Shown: positions 9,036-18,782 of the stretch, piece after piece
Numbering within the stretch: position 1 is the stretch's first letter
How the letters are laid out: every line of letters begins with the position of its first letter
Origin: Candidatus Brockarchaeota archaeon
Lineage (GTDB): Archaea; Thermoproteota; EX4484-205; JAAOZP01
DNA length: 39,845 nt
NCBI GenBank assembly: GCA_017601245.1
Contig: JAFNJB010000055.1
Coordinates: forward strand, 1 to 39,845
Direction: 5' to 3'
Notes under the pieces: model-generated
The model's database searches: none
Told to the model about the DNA's origin: nothing
The model's input: the letters and a program-made list of their open reading frames with translations, nothing else
Translations under genes and position numbers: made by a program

Positions 9036-10646
9036 TTGAGAATGTTGAATCCAGCATTTGAAGGAGTTAAGAATATAAAATATCGGGGTATGCTTGCTGA
9101 GCATAAGCGAAAAATGCGCCTTGTAATACTGTTTCTAATAGTGACGAGTATTCTCTTCACAATAATATATTGGTCCATGCAGGGTTCGGGGCAAAGTTTC
9201 CACGTGGAAGTACTGGTTTCGAGCGATACTGTAGGTGAAATCGATCCTAAAATATATGGTCATTTTATCGAGCATCTGGGTAGATGCATATACGGTGGAG
9301 TATGGGTAGGTGAAAACTCGCCTCTTCCAAATTTGAAAGGTCTGAGGTTAGATGTGTTAGAAGCTACTAGAGCAATAAAGCCTCCTATAATAAGGTGGCC
9401 GGGTGGTAATTTCGCATCCGGTTACCATTGGAAAGATGGAATCGGGCCTAGGGATAAAAGGCCTGTACGTGTGAACTCTGCCTGGGGTGGTTTAGAACCA
9501 AACCAGTTTGGAACCGATGAATTCATAGAATTCTGCCGTGAAGTAGGCGCTGAGCCACTAATAGTGGTAAACATGGGATCTGGCACGTCGCAGGAGGCTG
9601 CAGAGTGGGTAGAGTATTGTAACGGAGATCCTAGTACTGCTTATGGTAGACTAAGAGTGGAAAACGGTCATCCCGAGCCTTACAATGTGAAATACTGGAT
9701 GCTTGGCAATGAGATGTACGGCGAGTGGCAGATAGGTCATATGGATGCTGATACTTATGCTAAAAAAGTAATAGAGTTTGCTGAAGCCATGAGGAAAGTA
9801 GACCCTTCTATAAAGCTTATTGCAGTAGGATGGTTTGGAACGAGCGGTGAACCACTATATTGGAATAGAAAGGTATTGGAGGTTGCAGGAGACTACATCG
9901 ACTATTTATCGCTTCACACTTACTGTTGGAAGCCACGTTACGATGATTACTACACTATTGTTAATTATCCGCTTAGTGTAGAGGAAGATTTGAAGAAGAT
10001 CGTAGATTTAATAAATTCCGTAATTAGGAATAAACCTGAGAAGAGCATTAAAATAGCTTTAACCGAGTGGGGTGTTTGGTATGAGAATGCAACTGCCGGG
10101 CTGACTCAATCAGTAAGACTATGCGACGGCCTGCTTGCAGCGGGGATGTTCCACGTATTCCACAGATTGTGCAATAATATTACCATCGCTAATTTCGCAC
10201 AATTGGTGAATGCATTGCCTGCGATAGTGACAGACGACACTGGCGGGATTTACGTTAACCCTATTTACCTTGCCTTCAAATTATACAGCGATAATACTGG
10301 GAGAATAGTATTGAAGACATCCAAGAGAAGTGCTTTTGCTAGCCTTTTAGACGTTTCTGCAACTATGAGTGAAGATGGTAACTGTCTCTATTTGGCTGTG
10401 ATCAATAAGGATCCTAATAGAAAGTTGAGTGTAAAGATAGTATTAGAGGATTTTAAGCCTAAGAATAAGTGTAAAATATCTCAGTTAAATGGTCCAAGCG
10501 TCTTTTCTAAGAATGATTTTAAGTCACCTGACGTTGTTAGGATAACTGAAGCTTTTACGAATATTACTCTTATGGATGATTATTTCATTTACGATTTCGA
10601 CCCGCATTCCGTAACCATTATAGTATTGGAAAGAGAAATAGGATAG
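9036..10646 (+). CDS. GH51-family alpha-L-arabinofuranosidase-like glycosidase with N-terminal TM anchor
   Basis: IDPKIYGHFIEHLGRCIYGGVWVG, RWPGGNFASGYHWKDGIGP, MLGNEMYGEWQIGH (acid/base Glu) and ALTEWGVWYEN (nucleophile Glu); TM segment LVILFLIVTSILFTIIYW. Start is TTG 9036 or ATG 9042. Confidence 0.88.
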   Translation: MRMLNPAFEGVKNIKYRGMLAEHKRKMRLVILFLIVTSILFTIIYWSMQGSGQSFHVEVLVSSDTVGEIDPKIYGHFIEHLGRCIYGGVWVGENSPLPNLKGLRLDVLEATRAIKPPIIRWPGGNFASGYHWKDGIGPRDKRPVRVNSAWGGLEPNQFGTDEFIEFCREVGAEPLIVVNMGSGTSQEAAEWVEYCNGDPSTAYGRLRVENGHPEPYNVKYWMLGNEMYGEWQIGHMDADTYAKKVIEFAEAMRKVDPSIKLIAVGWFGTSGEPLYWNRKVLEVAGDYIDYLSLHTYCWKPRYDDYYTIVNYPLSVEEDLKKIVDLINSVIRNKPEKSIKIALTEWGVWYENATAGLTQSVRLCDGLLAAGMFHVFHRLCNNITIANFAQLVNALPAIVTDDTGGIYVNPIYLAFKLYSDNTGRIVLKTSKRSAFASLLDVSATMSEDGNCLYLAVINKDPNRKLSVKIVLEDFKPKNKCKISQLNGPSVFSKNDFKSPDVVRITEAFTNITLMDDYFIYDFDPHSVTIIVLEREIG

Positions 10647-10679
10647 CGGTATTATTCTATTTTAGGAGGTACTTCCCGG

Positions 10680-12272
10680 ATGGATAAGAATGTTAAAGCA
10701 GAGGAATACTGGGAGGCTTGTAGGGAAATAGTTAAAATACTGTCTTCGGAAAATAACATTGATAGAGAAAAGCTGCATAGGATTAAGCTAACGGTCTCGT
10801 CGAAGTTTAAACTTGCAACGGTCCCGTCTAATGCAGATATCCTTGCAGTCGCAGGGGAAGACCTTAGGAGTAAACTTGCAGGTATTCTAAGAGTCAAACC
10901 TTCTAGAAGCCTATCGGGAGTAGTAGTTATTGCTGCAATGACCATGCCTCTCCCCTGCCCCCACGGGAGATGCTCCTACTGTCCGGGAGGTCCCTCAAAA
11001 AACACTCCACAGAGCTATACTGGCCTAGAACCCGCTACGATGAGAGGCATTAGGAACAACTATGATCCCTTCAGACAAGTCTCAGAGAGGATTAGGCAGC
11101 TTGAGGCAAGTGGGCATGTTGTTCAGAAAGCTGAACTGATAATAATGGGCGGTACTTTTCCTGCAGCCCCGTTAGATTACCAGAGGAGTTTCGTTAAAGG
11201 TTGTTTCGATGCTTTAAACGGTTTCGTCTCCAAATCCCTGGAAGAAGCGCACAGGTTCAACGAGCATTCAAGTATTAGATGTGTCGGCTTGACTGTTGAA
11301 ACCAGGCCGGATTATTGTAGAGAAGAGCATGTTGACAGAATGCTTAGCATGGGTGTTACTAGAGTTGAAATAGGAGTACAGACTCTTAGAGATGATATAC
11401 TTGAAAAAGTTGAAAGAGGACATGGGGTTGAAGACACTGTAAACGCATTTAGGATTGCTAAAGACGCTGGGTTGAAGATAGTTGCACACATGATGCCCGG
11501 ACTACCCGGTATGAGCATTGAGGATTCTCTTGAGGATTTTAAAAAACTGTATTTCGACGAGAAGTTTAAGCCCGATATGATAAAGATATATCCTACTCTC
11601 GTAGTTGAGGGGACTAGACTCTACGAGGCCTGGAAAAAGGGTGATTATAAGCCTCTTGAAGACGAGGAGGCTGCAGAACTCGTCGCCAGAATACTTGAAA
11701 TTACTCCGCCGTGGGTGAGGGTCATGAGGGTTCAAAGAGATATTCCTGCACACGCGATTGCAGCAGGAGTTAGAAAAAGCAATCTTAGAGAATTGGCGCA
11801 TAGTATTCTCGAATCCAAAGGGTTAAAGTGCAGGTGCATAAGATGTAGGGAAGTCGGACTCTCAAAAGCTAAGGTAAATCTCGAGAATGTCGAATTCATG
11901 GTTAGGAGGTATGAAGCATCTGGAGGAGTAGAATACTTCCTAAGCTTTGAGGATTTGGAGAATGATGTTTTACTCGCATACCTAAGGCTTAGGAAACCTT
12001 CTCCGTGGGCCCATAGGAGAGAAATAAACGAGGTGCCGTCCATGATAGTTAGAGAGTTGAAAGCCCTTGGCAGAGCAATACCGCTCGGAGCGAGGTGGTC
12101 GGATTCCTGGCAGCACAGAGGCCTGGGGGCCAGGCTTATGGAGGAAGCTGAAAATATTGCTGTTGAAAACGGTGCTAGGAAAATACTTGTGATTTCAGCA
12201 GTCGGGGTCAGGGAATACTATAGGAAGCTGGGTTATTTCTTCGACGGCACATACATGGTTAAAAATCTTTGA
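10680..12272 (+). CDS. elp3: Elp3-like tRNA-modifying radical SAM/GNAT enzyme
   Basis: MPLPCPHGRCSYCPGGP, LTVETRPDYC, HMMPGLPGMS; C-terminal acetyltransferase QHRGLGARLMEEAENIA...YYRKLGYFFDGTYMVKNL. Confidence 0.94.
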   Translation: MDKNVKAEEYWEACREIVKILSSENNIDREKLHRIKLTVSSKFKLATVPSNADILAVAGEDLRSKLAGILRVKPSRSLSGVVVIAAMTMPLPCPHGRCSYCPGGPSKNTPQSYTGLEPATMRGIRNNYDPFRQVSERIRQLEASGHVVQKAELIIMGGTFPAAPLDYQRSFVKGCFDALNGFVSKSLEEAHRFNEHSSIRCVGLTVETRPDYCREEHVDRMLSMGVTRVEIGVQTLRDDILEKVERGHGVEDTVNAFRIAKDAGLKIVAHMMPGLPGMSIEDSLEDFKKLYFDEKFKPDMIKIYPTLVVEGTRLYEAWKKGDYKPLEDEEAAELVARILEITPPWVRVMRVQRDIPAHAIAAGVRKSNLRELAHSILESKGLKCRCIRCREVGLSKAKVNLENVEFMVRRYEASGGVEYFLSFEDLENDVLLAYLRLRKPSPWAHRREINEVPSMIVRELKALGRAIPLGARWSDSWQHRGLGARLMEEAENIAVENGARKILVISAVGVREYYRKLGYFFDGTYMVKNL

Positions 12273-12327
12273 ATAATGTAAAAATTTGATTTAAGGTTAA
12301 AATACCTCTATAAGTATTCTAGCCGGG

Positions 12328-14196
12328 TTGAGCTCTCTGAAAGTAGGCTTAGAGTTTCACCAGCGTCTGGCATTTCACAAGCTTTTCTGCAAGTGTCCTT
12401 CAACATCTTCAGGAGAGGCTTCGGGTAGAGTCGTAAGGAGGCTCAGGGCTTCTGCGAGTGAATTAGGTGAGTTAGACCCTGCCGCGCTCGTCGAGGCTTC
12501 TAGAAGCAGGCTTTTCACTTACCACATTGACGATTCTTTTAACTGTCTAGTTGAACTCGACGAGGAACCGCCTCATACTATTGACGATGAGATCCTAGAT
12601 GCTGCGCTCGAAATAGCTCTCTACTTTAACATGACTATTGTCGATGAAGCCAGAGTAATGAGGAAAACTGTTATAGATGGGAGCAATACATCGGGCTTTC
12701 AGAGGACACTCTTAATAGCATTGGGAAATGATAATTCGATCGTTGAAACGAGTGAGGGTCCAGTAAGGTTGAAGAGTCTTTGTCTTGAGGAAGAGTCTGC
12801 ATTCATAGTTGAAAGCGGAAGAGAATCCGCAGAATATAGGCTTGACAGGCTCGGTATCCCGCTCGTAGAGATCGCTACTGAACCAGATATAAAGAGCCCT
12901 TCACAGGCTCTTGAAGCCGCTGAAGAAGTCGGATTGGCCTTGAGAATGACTGGAAAAGTTATGAGAGGGTTGGGAACGATAAGGCAGGATATTAACATAA
13001 GCATCGAAGGCGGTGCCAGACAGGAGATTAAAGGCGTTCAGAACCTTAAACTCATACCTGAGATAATTGAAAGAGAAGTTATCAGACAGAAAAACCTGAT
13101 CAAACTCAGAGATATTCTGAGAGAAAGGTGTTCTCCAAGCAGTCTAGTATACAGTCCAATAGACTTGACGAGTGTTTTCAGAAACACTGGATCAAGGATG
13201 ATTTCTAAGGCATTGTCGAGAGGCGAAGTGGTTTACGGATTAAAAGCCCCTGGCTTCAAGGGATTATTGGGCATGGAGCTACAACCGGGGAGAAGGTTTG
13301 GAACAGAGCTTGCTGACTATGCTAGGGTCTGGGGCGGTTTACAGGGAATTATACATACGGATGAACTCCCGGGCTATGGGATATCTGAAATTGAAGTCGA
13401 GAAGGTATGTGAAGCGCTGGGTCTTTCGAAAGATGATGCTGCAATCATCGCCATCGGAAACCCTGAGAGAGTCGAAGCATCTCTGAAAGCAGTCTATAGA
13501 AGGATGATGCAGGCATTCGAAGGCGTACCCTCTGAAACAAGGAGGGCGCTTGAAGACGGTAATACGGACTATTTAAGGCCGCTCCCAGGCTCTGCAAGAA
13601 TGTACCCTGAGACAGATATACCTCCAATACCGATTTCAAAAGAGAGGCTGGAGAGGATAAAGAGAATTCTTCCAAAGAAGCCTCGTGAGAAGATCAGGGA
13701 GTTTGAGGAAATGGGCCTAAGCAGCCATATGGCCCAGCAATTAGTAAGGTCGCATTACCTAACCGTTTTCGAGAAAGTAGTTAAGGAATCGAACTTAACA
13801 CCGTTGGCTCTAGCATCCTTCTTATTGAATACCCTGCCATACTTGAAGAGGGAGGGAGGTAGAGAATACAGCGATGAGGAGATAATCCCGCTTTTAAGAA
13901 CGTTTCCGAAGGACCTTCCTCGAGAAATGCTTCAGGAAGCTCTCATCCTATTTGCCGATAAGGGAATGAGCCTGAACGAAGTCTACGAGGAGCTTAGGCG
14001 TAGGAGGATTAGTGAAGATGATATAAGGGCTGAAGCTAAGAGGCTTATTGAAGAAAACCTCTCTTACGTTAAGGAGAGGGGTATGGGATCAGTTAAAATG
14101 CTCATGGGTAGGATGATGGAAAAGTTCAGGGGGCTGGCCGACGGCTCTACAATATACAGGATACTTGAAGAAGAAGTGAAGAGGAGGCTCGATTAG
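12328..14196 (+). CDS. gatE: Glutamyl-tRNA(Gln) amidotransferase subunit E
   Basis: LKVGLEFHQRLAFHKLFCKCPS, RLGIPLVEIATEPDI, GLGTIRQDINISI; GAD domain and C-terminal YqeY-like region; followed by gatD. TTG start. Confidence 0.94.
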   Translation: MSSLKVGLEFHQRLAFHKLFCKCPSTSSGEASGRVVRRLRASASELGELDPAALVEASRSRLFTYHIDDSFNCLVELDEEPPHTIDDEILDAALEIALYFNMTIVDEARVMRKTVIDGSNTSGFQRTLLIALGNDNSIVETSEGPVRLKSLCLEEESAFIVESGRESAEYRLDRLGIPLVEIATEPDIKSPSQALEAAEEVGLALRMTGKVMRGLGTIRQDINISIEGGARQEIKGVQNLKLIPEIIEREVIRQKNLIKLRDILRERCSPSSLVYSPIDLTSVFRNTGSRMISKALSRGEVVYGLKAPGFKGLLGMELQPGRRFGTELADYARVWGGLQGIIHTDELPGYGISEIEVEKVCEALGLSKDDAAIIAIGNPERVEASLKAVYRRMMQAFEGVPSETRRALEDGNTDYLRPLPGSARMYPETDIPPIPISKERLERIKRILPKKPREKIREFEEMGLSSHMAQQLVRSHYLTVFEKVVKESNLTPLALASFLLNTLPYLKREGGREYSDEEIIPLLRTFPKDLPREMLQEALILFADKGMSLNEVYEELRRRRISEDDIRAEAKRLIEENLSYVKERGMGSVKMLMGRMMEKFRGLADGSTIYRILEEEVKRRLD

Positions 14197-14197
14197 A

Positions 14198-15544
14198 ATG
14201 CCCTACTCCGAGAAAATAGAGAAAATCCTTAGTGAAAAGGGGATTAAACCCGGGGACAGGATACTGCTCAAGCGGAGAGATTTTTCTATTGAGGGCATAC
14301 TGCTTCCTAGAGAGGAAGTAGATTTCGGAGATTGCGATATCCTAGTAATAAAACTCGACAACGGTTACAATGTTGGTTTTAAGATCGACGATGGTGAAAT
14401 CTTAAAACTCGAAGGTTCTGTAGAGCTCGGTAAGTTTAAAACGCTTGAAAAAGTCGAACAGGATGAAAGCCTACCTCCCGTCTCAATATTTTCAACAGGA
14501 GGTACGATAAGCGCTAGAATAGACTACTACACCGGCGGTGTCTCAATGCTTTTTACGCCTGAAGAAATATTCTACAATGTCCCGGAAGCTTTGAAGATAG
14601 CCTATTTGAGGAGGGTTGAAAGGCTGTTTGGACTGGCGTCGGAAGACATGACGCATAGGGAATGGTCGACTATGGCTAGGAAAATCGCAGAGAGCCTCAG
14701 CCAGGGTGATGCTGGAGTATTACTGCTACACGGCACTGACACGATGCACTATACTTCTGCAGCATTATCCTTCATGCTGAGAGGGTTGAATGCTCCAGTC
14801 GTACTGGTTGGCTCTCAAAGGTCTAGTGACAGGGGCTCTAGAGATTCTGATATGAACATAATATGCGGCCTCCATGCTGCTACTAAAGCAAACCTCGGAG
14901 AAGTCGTTGTATGCATGCACGCTGAATCCGGCGATACCTTCAACTATTTGATTAGGGGCACGAGAGTTAGGAAAATGCATTCAACCAGGAGAGATGCCTT
15001 TAAGCCGATAAACTCTCTACCGCTTGCGAAAGTCTGGCCGGACGGTAGGATTGAAATGATTACGGACGGCTTCAGACCCCGTAGCAAAGACCCTCCTAAC
15101 GTAGACGATGCCTTCGAACCTAAGACTGCATTGGTAAAAGCATATCCCGGTTCAAGCCCTGAGATAGTAGATTTCCTCATAGACAAGGGGTATAGGGGAA
15201 TAGTGATAGAAGGGACTGGTATGGGCCATGTTCCAACCGAGCCCTTGGATAAAAACCTGTCATGGGTCCGTAGCATTAAGAGAGGTGTAGAAGAAGGTGT
15301 TATCTTTGCGATGACTACACAATGCGTATTCGGAAGAGTGAACCCGTACGTCTATAGGAATGCTAGGATAATGGCTAAACTGGGAGTTGTTTATTGCGAA
15401 GACATGCTTAGTGAAGTAGCGTATGTTAAACTCGGCTGGCTCTTAGGCCATGGGTTTGACAACGATACTGTTAAGAAATTGATGCTACATAGCTTTGCCG
15501 GAGAAATATCTGAGAGATCACTGTATTCAACTTACACTCTCTAG
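14198..15544 (+). CDS. gatD: Glutamyl-tRNA(Gln) amidotransferase subunit D (asparaginase-like)
   Basis: SIFSTGGTISARIDYYTGGV, VLLLHGTDTMHYTSAALSFML, VLVGSQRSSDRGSRDSDMN. Confidence 0.95.
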   Translation: MPYSEKIEKILSEKGIKPGDRILLKRRDFSIEGILLPREEVDFGDCDILVIKLDNGYNVGFKIDDGEILKLEGSVELGKFKTLEKVEQDESLPPVSIFSTGGTISARIDYYTGGVSMLFTPEEIFYNVPEALKIAYLRRVERLFGLASEDMTHREWSTMARKIAESLSQGDAGVLLLHGTDTMHYTSAALSFMLRGLNAPVVLVGSQRSSDRGSRDSDMNIICGLHAATKANLGEVVVCMHAESGDTFNYLIRGTRVRKMHSTRRDAFKPINSLPLAKVWPDGRIEMITDGFRPRSKDPPNVDDAFEPKTALVKAYPGSSPEIVDFLIDKGYRGIVIEGTGMGHVPTEPLDKNLSWVRSIKRGVEEGVIFAMTTQCVFGRVNPYVYRNARIMAKLGVVYCEDMLSEVAYVKLGWLLGHGFDNDTVKKLMLHSFAGEISERSLYSTYTL

Positions 15545-15786
15545 CTCTTCCTCTTCCTTATAACCAGTTTCTTCTTGTCTGAGAGTACTCTATACTCATC
15601 GCTCAACTTCTTTCTACAGAGAAACCATCTGGTCGCTTTCCTAAGCCTAGTGTTTGAAACGTTTTCGAAGACAATCCTCCCTCCTTCTCCACCAGCCTTT
15701 GCTGAAAGCTTCTTCTCTAGAAACTCTCTAAGCTCCTTCTGAACATCCCCGGGAAGCTTGGAAACATCCAGTTCAGCCATAGTCAA
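15541..15786 (-). CDS. Small basic protein, possibly eL22-like ribosomal protein
   Basis: 81 aa: LREFLEKKLSAKAGGEGGRIVFENVSNTRLRKATRWFLCRKKLSDEYRVLSDKKKLVIRKRKS. Layout resembles eukaryotic RPL22 ([23 protein letters not shown]...[35 protein letters not shown]). The ORF is well supported; the family is tentative. Confidence 0.6.
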   Translation of the reverse strand: MTMAELDVSKLPGDVQKELREFLEKKLSAKAGGEGGRIVFENVSNTRLRKATRWFLCRKKLSDEYRVLSDKKKLVIRKRKS

Positions 15787-15833
15787 GCATCGAACACCCT
15801 AGTTTAAATGGTTTACTGTCTGGAACTCCATTG

Positions 15834-16511
15834 TTAGCTTTCTGAAAACATTCGACGGAACCAAGTCTTCAAATTCACGGGTTTTACTCTCATAATCGCT
15901 TTGACAACGAGATAATAGGATGGAATTATTGAGAAGAAAGAATGTAGGATGTTGAAAACTGCCGTGAATAATAAAGTCATTAACAATACCGCATAAGGGG
16001 AATCTGTTTGAAAACCAATGGTTGCATTGAGATACTTAGCGGCAAGGTTTAGGAAGTGGGGGAAGAGCCACCACAGTACTAGAAAGTTCATCAATGAAGT
16101 GACGATTACTCTTGCAGCCATTGCCATGAGTATACCTAGGCCCATGGACAGAAATACACTGGAGTTTTTCTTTAACCTCTTGCTTAAAACAAGACCTGCC
16201 CAAAGACCCAAAATAGTAGGAGTCACTGCTAGAAACTTCATAAGGGGGCCAATAGGCGTCCACTCACCAACCATTGTTAGAACAATCCAGTATATTACTG
16301 AAGAAAGCAATCCGGAGAAGGGTCCTGCCATGAGGAAAGCCATTATTACGGGTATCTCTGCAAGCTCGAACTTGAGATATGGGAGTATGGGAAAGGCGAA
16401 AACAACTTTGTAGATAGTAAGAAAAATTGCAAGTCCCGCGCATAAAGCAGCTAGCGCAATCTCAAACGCACTATAGCGTATAAACTGGTTTACCTTACCC
16501 CCTTCCTTCAT
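15834..16511 (-). CDS. ECF-type transporter substrate-binding (S) component-like membrane protein
   Basis: Six or so hydrophobic segments and LPYLKFELAEIPVIMAFLMAGPFSGLLSSVIYWIV, typical of RibU/QueT-like S components. Confidence 0.7.
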   Translation of the reverse strand: MKEGGKVNQFIRYSAFEIALAALCAGLAIFLTIYKVVFAFPILPYLKFELAEIPVIMAFLMAGPFSGLLSSVIYWIVLTMVGEWTPIGPLMKFLAVTPTILGLWAGLVLSKRLKKNSSVFLSMGLGILMAMAARVIVTSLMNFLVLWWLFPHFLNLAAKYLNATIGFQTDSPYAVLLMTLLFTAVFNILHSFFSIIPSYYLVVKAIMRVKPVNLKTWFRRMFSES

Positions 16512-16536
16512 TGTTGGAGTTACTTATTCAAGCCGA

Positions 16537-16545
16537 TTTATAAAT
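16537..16545 (-). promoter_or_regulatory. Candidate TATA box for the ECF S-component gene
   Basis: ATTTATAAA/TTTATAAAT about 26-34 nt upstream of the 16511 start on the minus strand. Confidence 0.5.
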
Positions 16546-16554
16546 ATTATTACA

Positions 16555-16573
16555 GTGTAACAAAATGTTACAC
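16555..16573. promoter_or_regulatory. Palindromic operator candidate
   Basis: GTGTAACA-AAA-TGTTACAC, perfect 8-bp inverted arms, directly upstream of the minus-strand TATA-like element. Confidence 0.55.
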
Positions 16574-16860
16574 CATTTTTCTTGAAAAGATAATGCCAAT
16601 CCTTATCTAAGGAGAAAAATTAGAAAAATTGCCGGAAAATAGTTTGAAATCAAGTCCATTTGAATTTTCATTTTTCCCTAACGTAATCATATTTACCGCT
16701 TTGATTTTACTATTATCGTTCTAACTGAAACTACGATTTTTTAATACGTTTTCTGTAGAAAGCATTTCAAATCTAAAAATCGGTTTTCAAAAATGTTTTT
16801 AGCTTTAAGTCCCTCTAAAAACAGTAATAAGAAGAGTTTAAAAAGCCCTCGTTTAATTGC

Positions 16861-17751
16861 TTGTGTATCTTGAAAATAATAATCGGCCCCGCCAGTTTAG
16901 GCTTGGGAGGAAGAATCTGTTCACTTCTAGGCTTGGAAAAAATCAACATCTATACTAAAGAGTTCCCAGACGGGGAAGTTTACGTGAGGCTGCTCGGTGA
17001 CGTTAAGGATGTAGACGCATTGATAATCCAGTCATTGTCTCCTCCACAAGATAGGAATCTCATGATATTGCTACAATTAATAGCTGCATTCAAAGCCAAC
17101 GGTGGCAAGAATGCTTTCGTCATAATTCCGTACATGGCTTATGCTCGTCAAGACAGGGTATTCTTGCCTGGAGAAAACGCTTCCGCATACTTGATTGCTA
17201 AGATGATAGAAGCTGCGGGCGCTGACCATGTGGCCTTAATCGAGCCTCATAGCGAGCATGCAACTCAGGGTTTTAGAAATAAGGTCGTAATAGACGTAAC
17301 CCGCTCTTTCGCAAAGTATTACCTTGAGAACGGCTTTAAGGGGGCCTATGTAGTCGCGCCAGATAAGAATGCTGCTACAAGGGCACGTAGGCTTGCCGAA
17401 ATGATCGACGGAGGCTTCGGATGGGTTGAAAAAATCAGGGATAAAGAGACGGGAGGAATCTCCTCTAGCGAGGGAGAGCTCAATCCAAGCGGTAGGAAAA
17501 CTATTCTCATAGACGATATAATAAGCACCGGCGGTACTATTATTGAGGCGATGAAGCTGCTGAAAGCAAAAGGCGCTTCGCATATATCTGTCGCTTGCGT
17601 CCACGGTCTGTTTGTAGGCGATGCCTACGATAAGATCAAAAGTGCAGGTGCTTCGATCATTTTATCGTCGGATACTGTTGAGAGTCAGTATTCAAACATT
17701 TCAGTAGCTGAAGAAGTAGTTAGGACTCTTAGGGAGAAGAACTGGCTCTGA
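16861..17751 (+). CDS. prs: Ribose-phosphate pyrophosphokinase
   Basis: FPDGEVYVRLLGDV, PYMAYARQDRVFLPGE, TILIDDIISTGGTIIEAMKLLKAKGA (PRPP-binding loop); TTG start. Confidence 0.94.
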   Translation: MCILKIIIGPASLGLGGRICSLLGLEKINIYTKEFPDGEVYVRLLGDVKDVDALIIQSLSPPQDRNLMILLQLIAAFKANGGKNAFVIIPYMAYARQDRVFLPGENASAYLIAKMIEAAGADHVALIEPHSEHATQGFRNKVVIDVTRSFAKYYLENGFKGAYVVAPDKNAATRARRLAEMIDGGFGWVEKIRDKETGGISSSEGELNPSGRKTILIDDIISTGGTIIEAMKLLKAKGASHISVACVHGLFVGDAYDKIKSAGASIILSSDTVESQYSNISVAEEVVRTLREKNWL

Positions 17752-18782
17752 GCGATAAACAGAAATGGGTTAGGCTTTTCGCACTCCTCTCAGGAGAACA
17801 CGAGAGGCTTCCCTTTGCCGAATTGGAGGGGGCTCTTGAAGCAGAGAATGTTCCAAAGAATGTTCTTGAGCCATTCATCCAAGTTTACAGGTTTGAAGCA
17901 CCGCTGGAACCTGCTATAAGAGCCTTCAGAAGACTAGCCCTATCCCATTTCTTATACGAGGAGCTTTGCATAATGGAAAAGGGTGTTTCCGATATTGAAG
18001 TAATAGACTCAGTTTCAAGGAAACGTCTCACTGGAAGTGTTGCTTTCAGAGTTAGGAGGGTCAGGGGTAGTCTAACTCCGGAAGAATCATTCAGCTTAGA
18101 GAGGAGGCTCAACGCTAGGGCTAAAGACGTCGGATTATTAGTAGATTTAGAGAATCCCAGGAACCTAATAGAGGTTATCGTCTCGGGAAGCTTTCTTTTA
18201 ATCGGTAGGAGAATCTGCTCTAGTGATAGGCGTAAGGTGTTTTCAAGGAGTGGGGGCACTAGGCCTTTCTTCCACCCCTCTAGCTTAAAGGCAGAGCTTG
18301 CCAGGGCGATGCTCAATCTCGCGAGGGTTAGGAGAGGCAGCATAGTATTAGACCCTTTCTCTGGTACGGGGACGATCCTCGTTGAGGCATATGAGCTTCA
18401 AGCAATACCAGTAGGACTGGAGATCGACCCTGCAATGGCCTACCCCTCCATTAGAAACTATAAATGGTTTGGGGCAGTTGGGGTTTGCCAAATACTGGGA
18501 GATGCGAGATGTATGCCTTTAAGAAGTGTGGATGCTATTGTCACCGACCCTCCTTATGGAAGAAGGGCTTCAACGCATGGTTTAGACTCGTTGAAGGTCT
18601 ACGAGGAGTTTATAAAAAATGCAGCCGGAGTGCTCCGTAAAAGTGGGAGGATGGTTCTTCTCGCCCCCAGCGAAATGCCCGTAGAAGACTTTATAGAGTC
18701 TAATGGTCTTATGATTACAGAAACGTATTTTATGGAGGTTCATTCAAGTCTTACCAGGAAACTACTGGTGGCGAAGAGTTGA
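17748..18782 (+). CDS. THUMP-domain tRNA guanine-N2-methyltransferase (Trm11/TrmG10-like), probable CTG start
   Basis: ORF track starts at TTG 17823, but upstream codons in frame read LSDKQKWVRLFALLSGEHERLPFAE, typical family N-terminus. Methyltransferase motifs VLDPFSGTGTILVEAY and IVTDPPYGRRAST. Confidence 0.88.
   Translation: MSDKQKWVRLFALLSGEHERLPFAELEGALEAENVPKNVLEPFIQVYRFEAPLEPAIRAFRRLALSHFLYEELCIMEKGVSDIEVIDSVSRKRLTGSVAFRVRRVRGSLTPEESFSLERRLNARAKDVGLLVDLENPRNLIEVIVSGSFLLIGRRICSSDRRKVFSRSGGTRPFFHPSSLKAELARAMLNLARVRRGSIVLDPFSGTGTILVEAYELQAIPVGLEIDPAMAYPSIRNYKWFGAVGVCQILGDARCMPLRSVDAIVTDPPYGRRASTHGLDSLKVYEEFIKNAAGVLRKSGRMVLLAPSEMPVEDFIESNGLMITETYFMEVHSSLTRKLLVAKS

Noticed and set aside
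10652-10945. Minus-strand shadow ORFs overlapping strong genes (this one over elp3; likewise those in gatE, cca, purA, hel308 and others)
   Set aside because: No recognisable domains; explained by codon bias opposite well-conserved coding genes.
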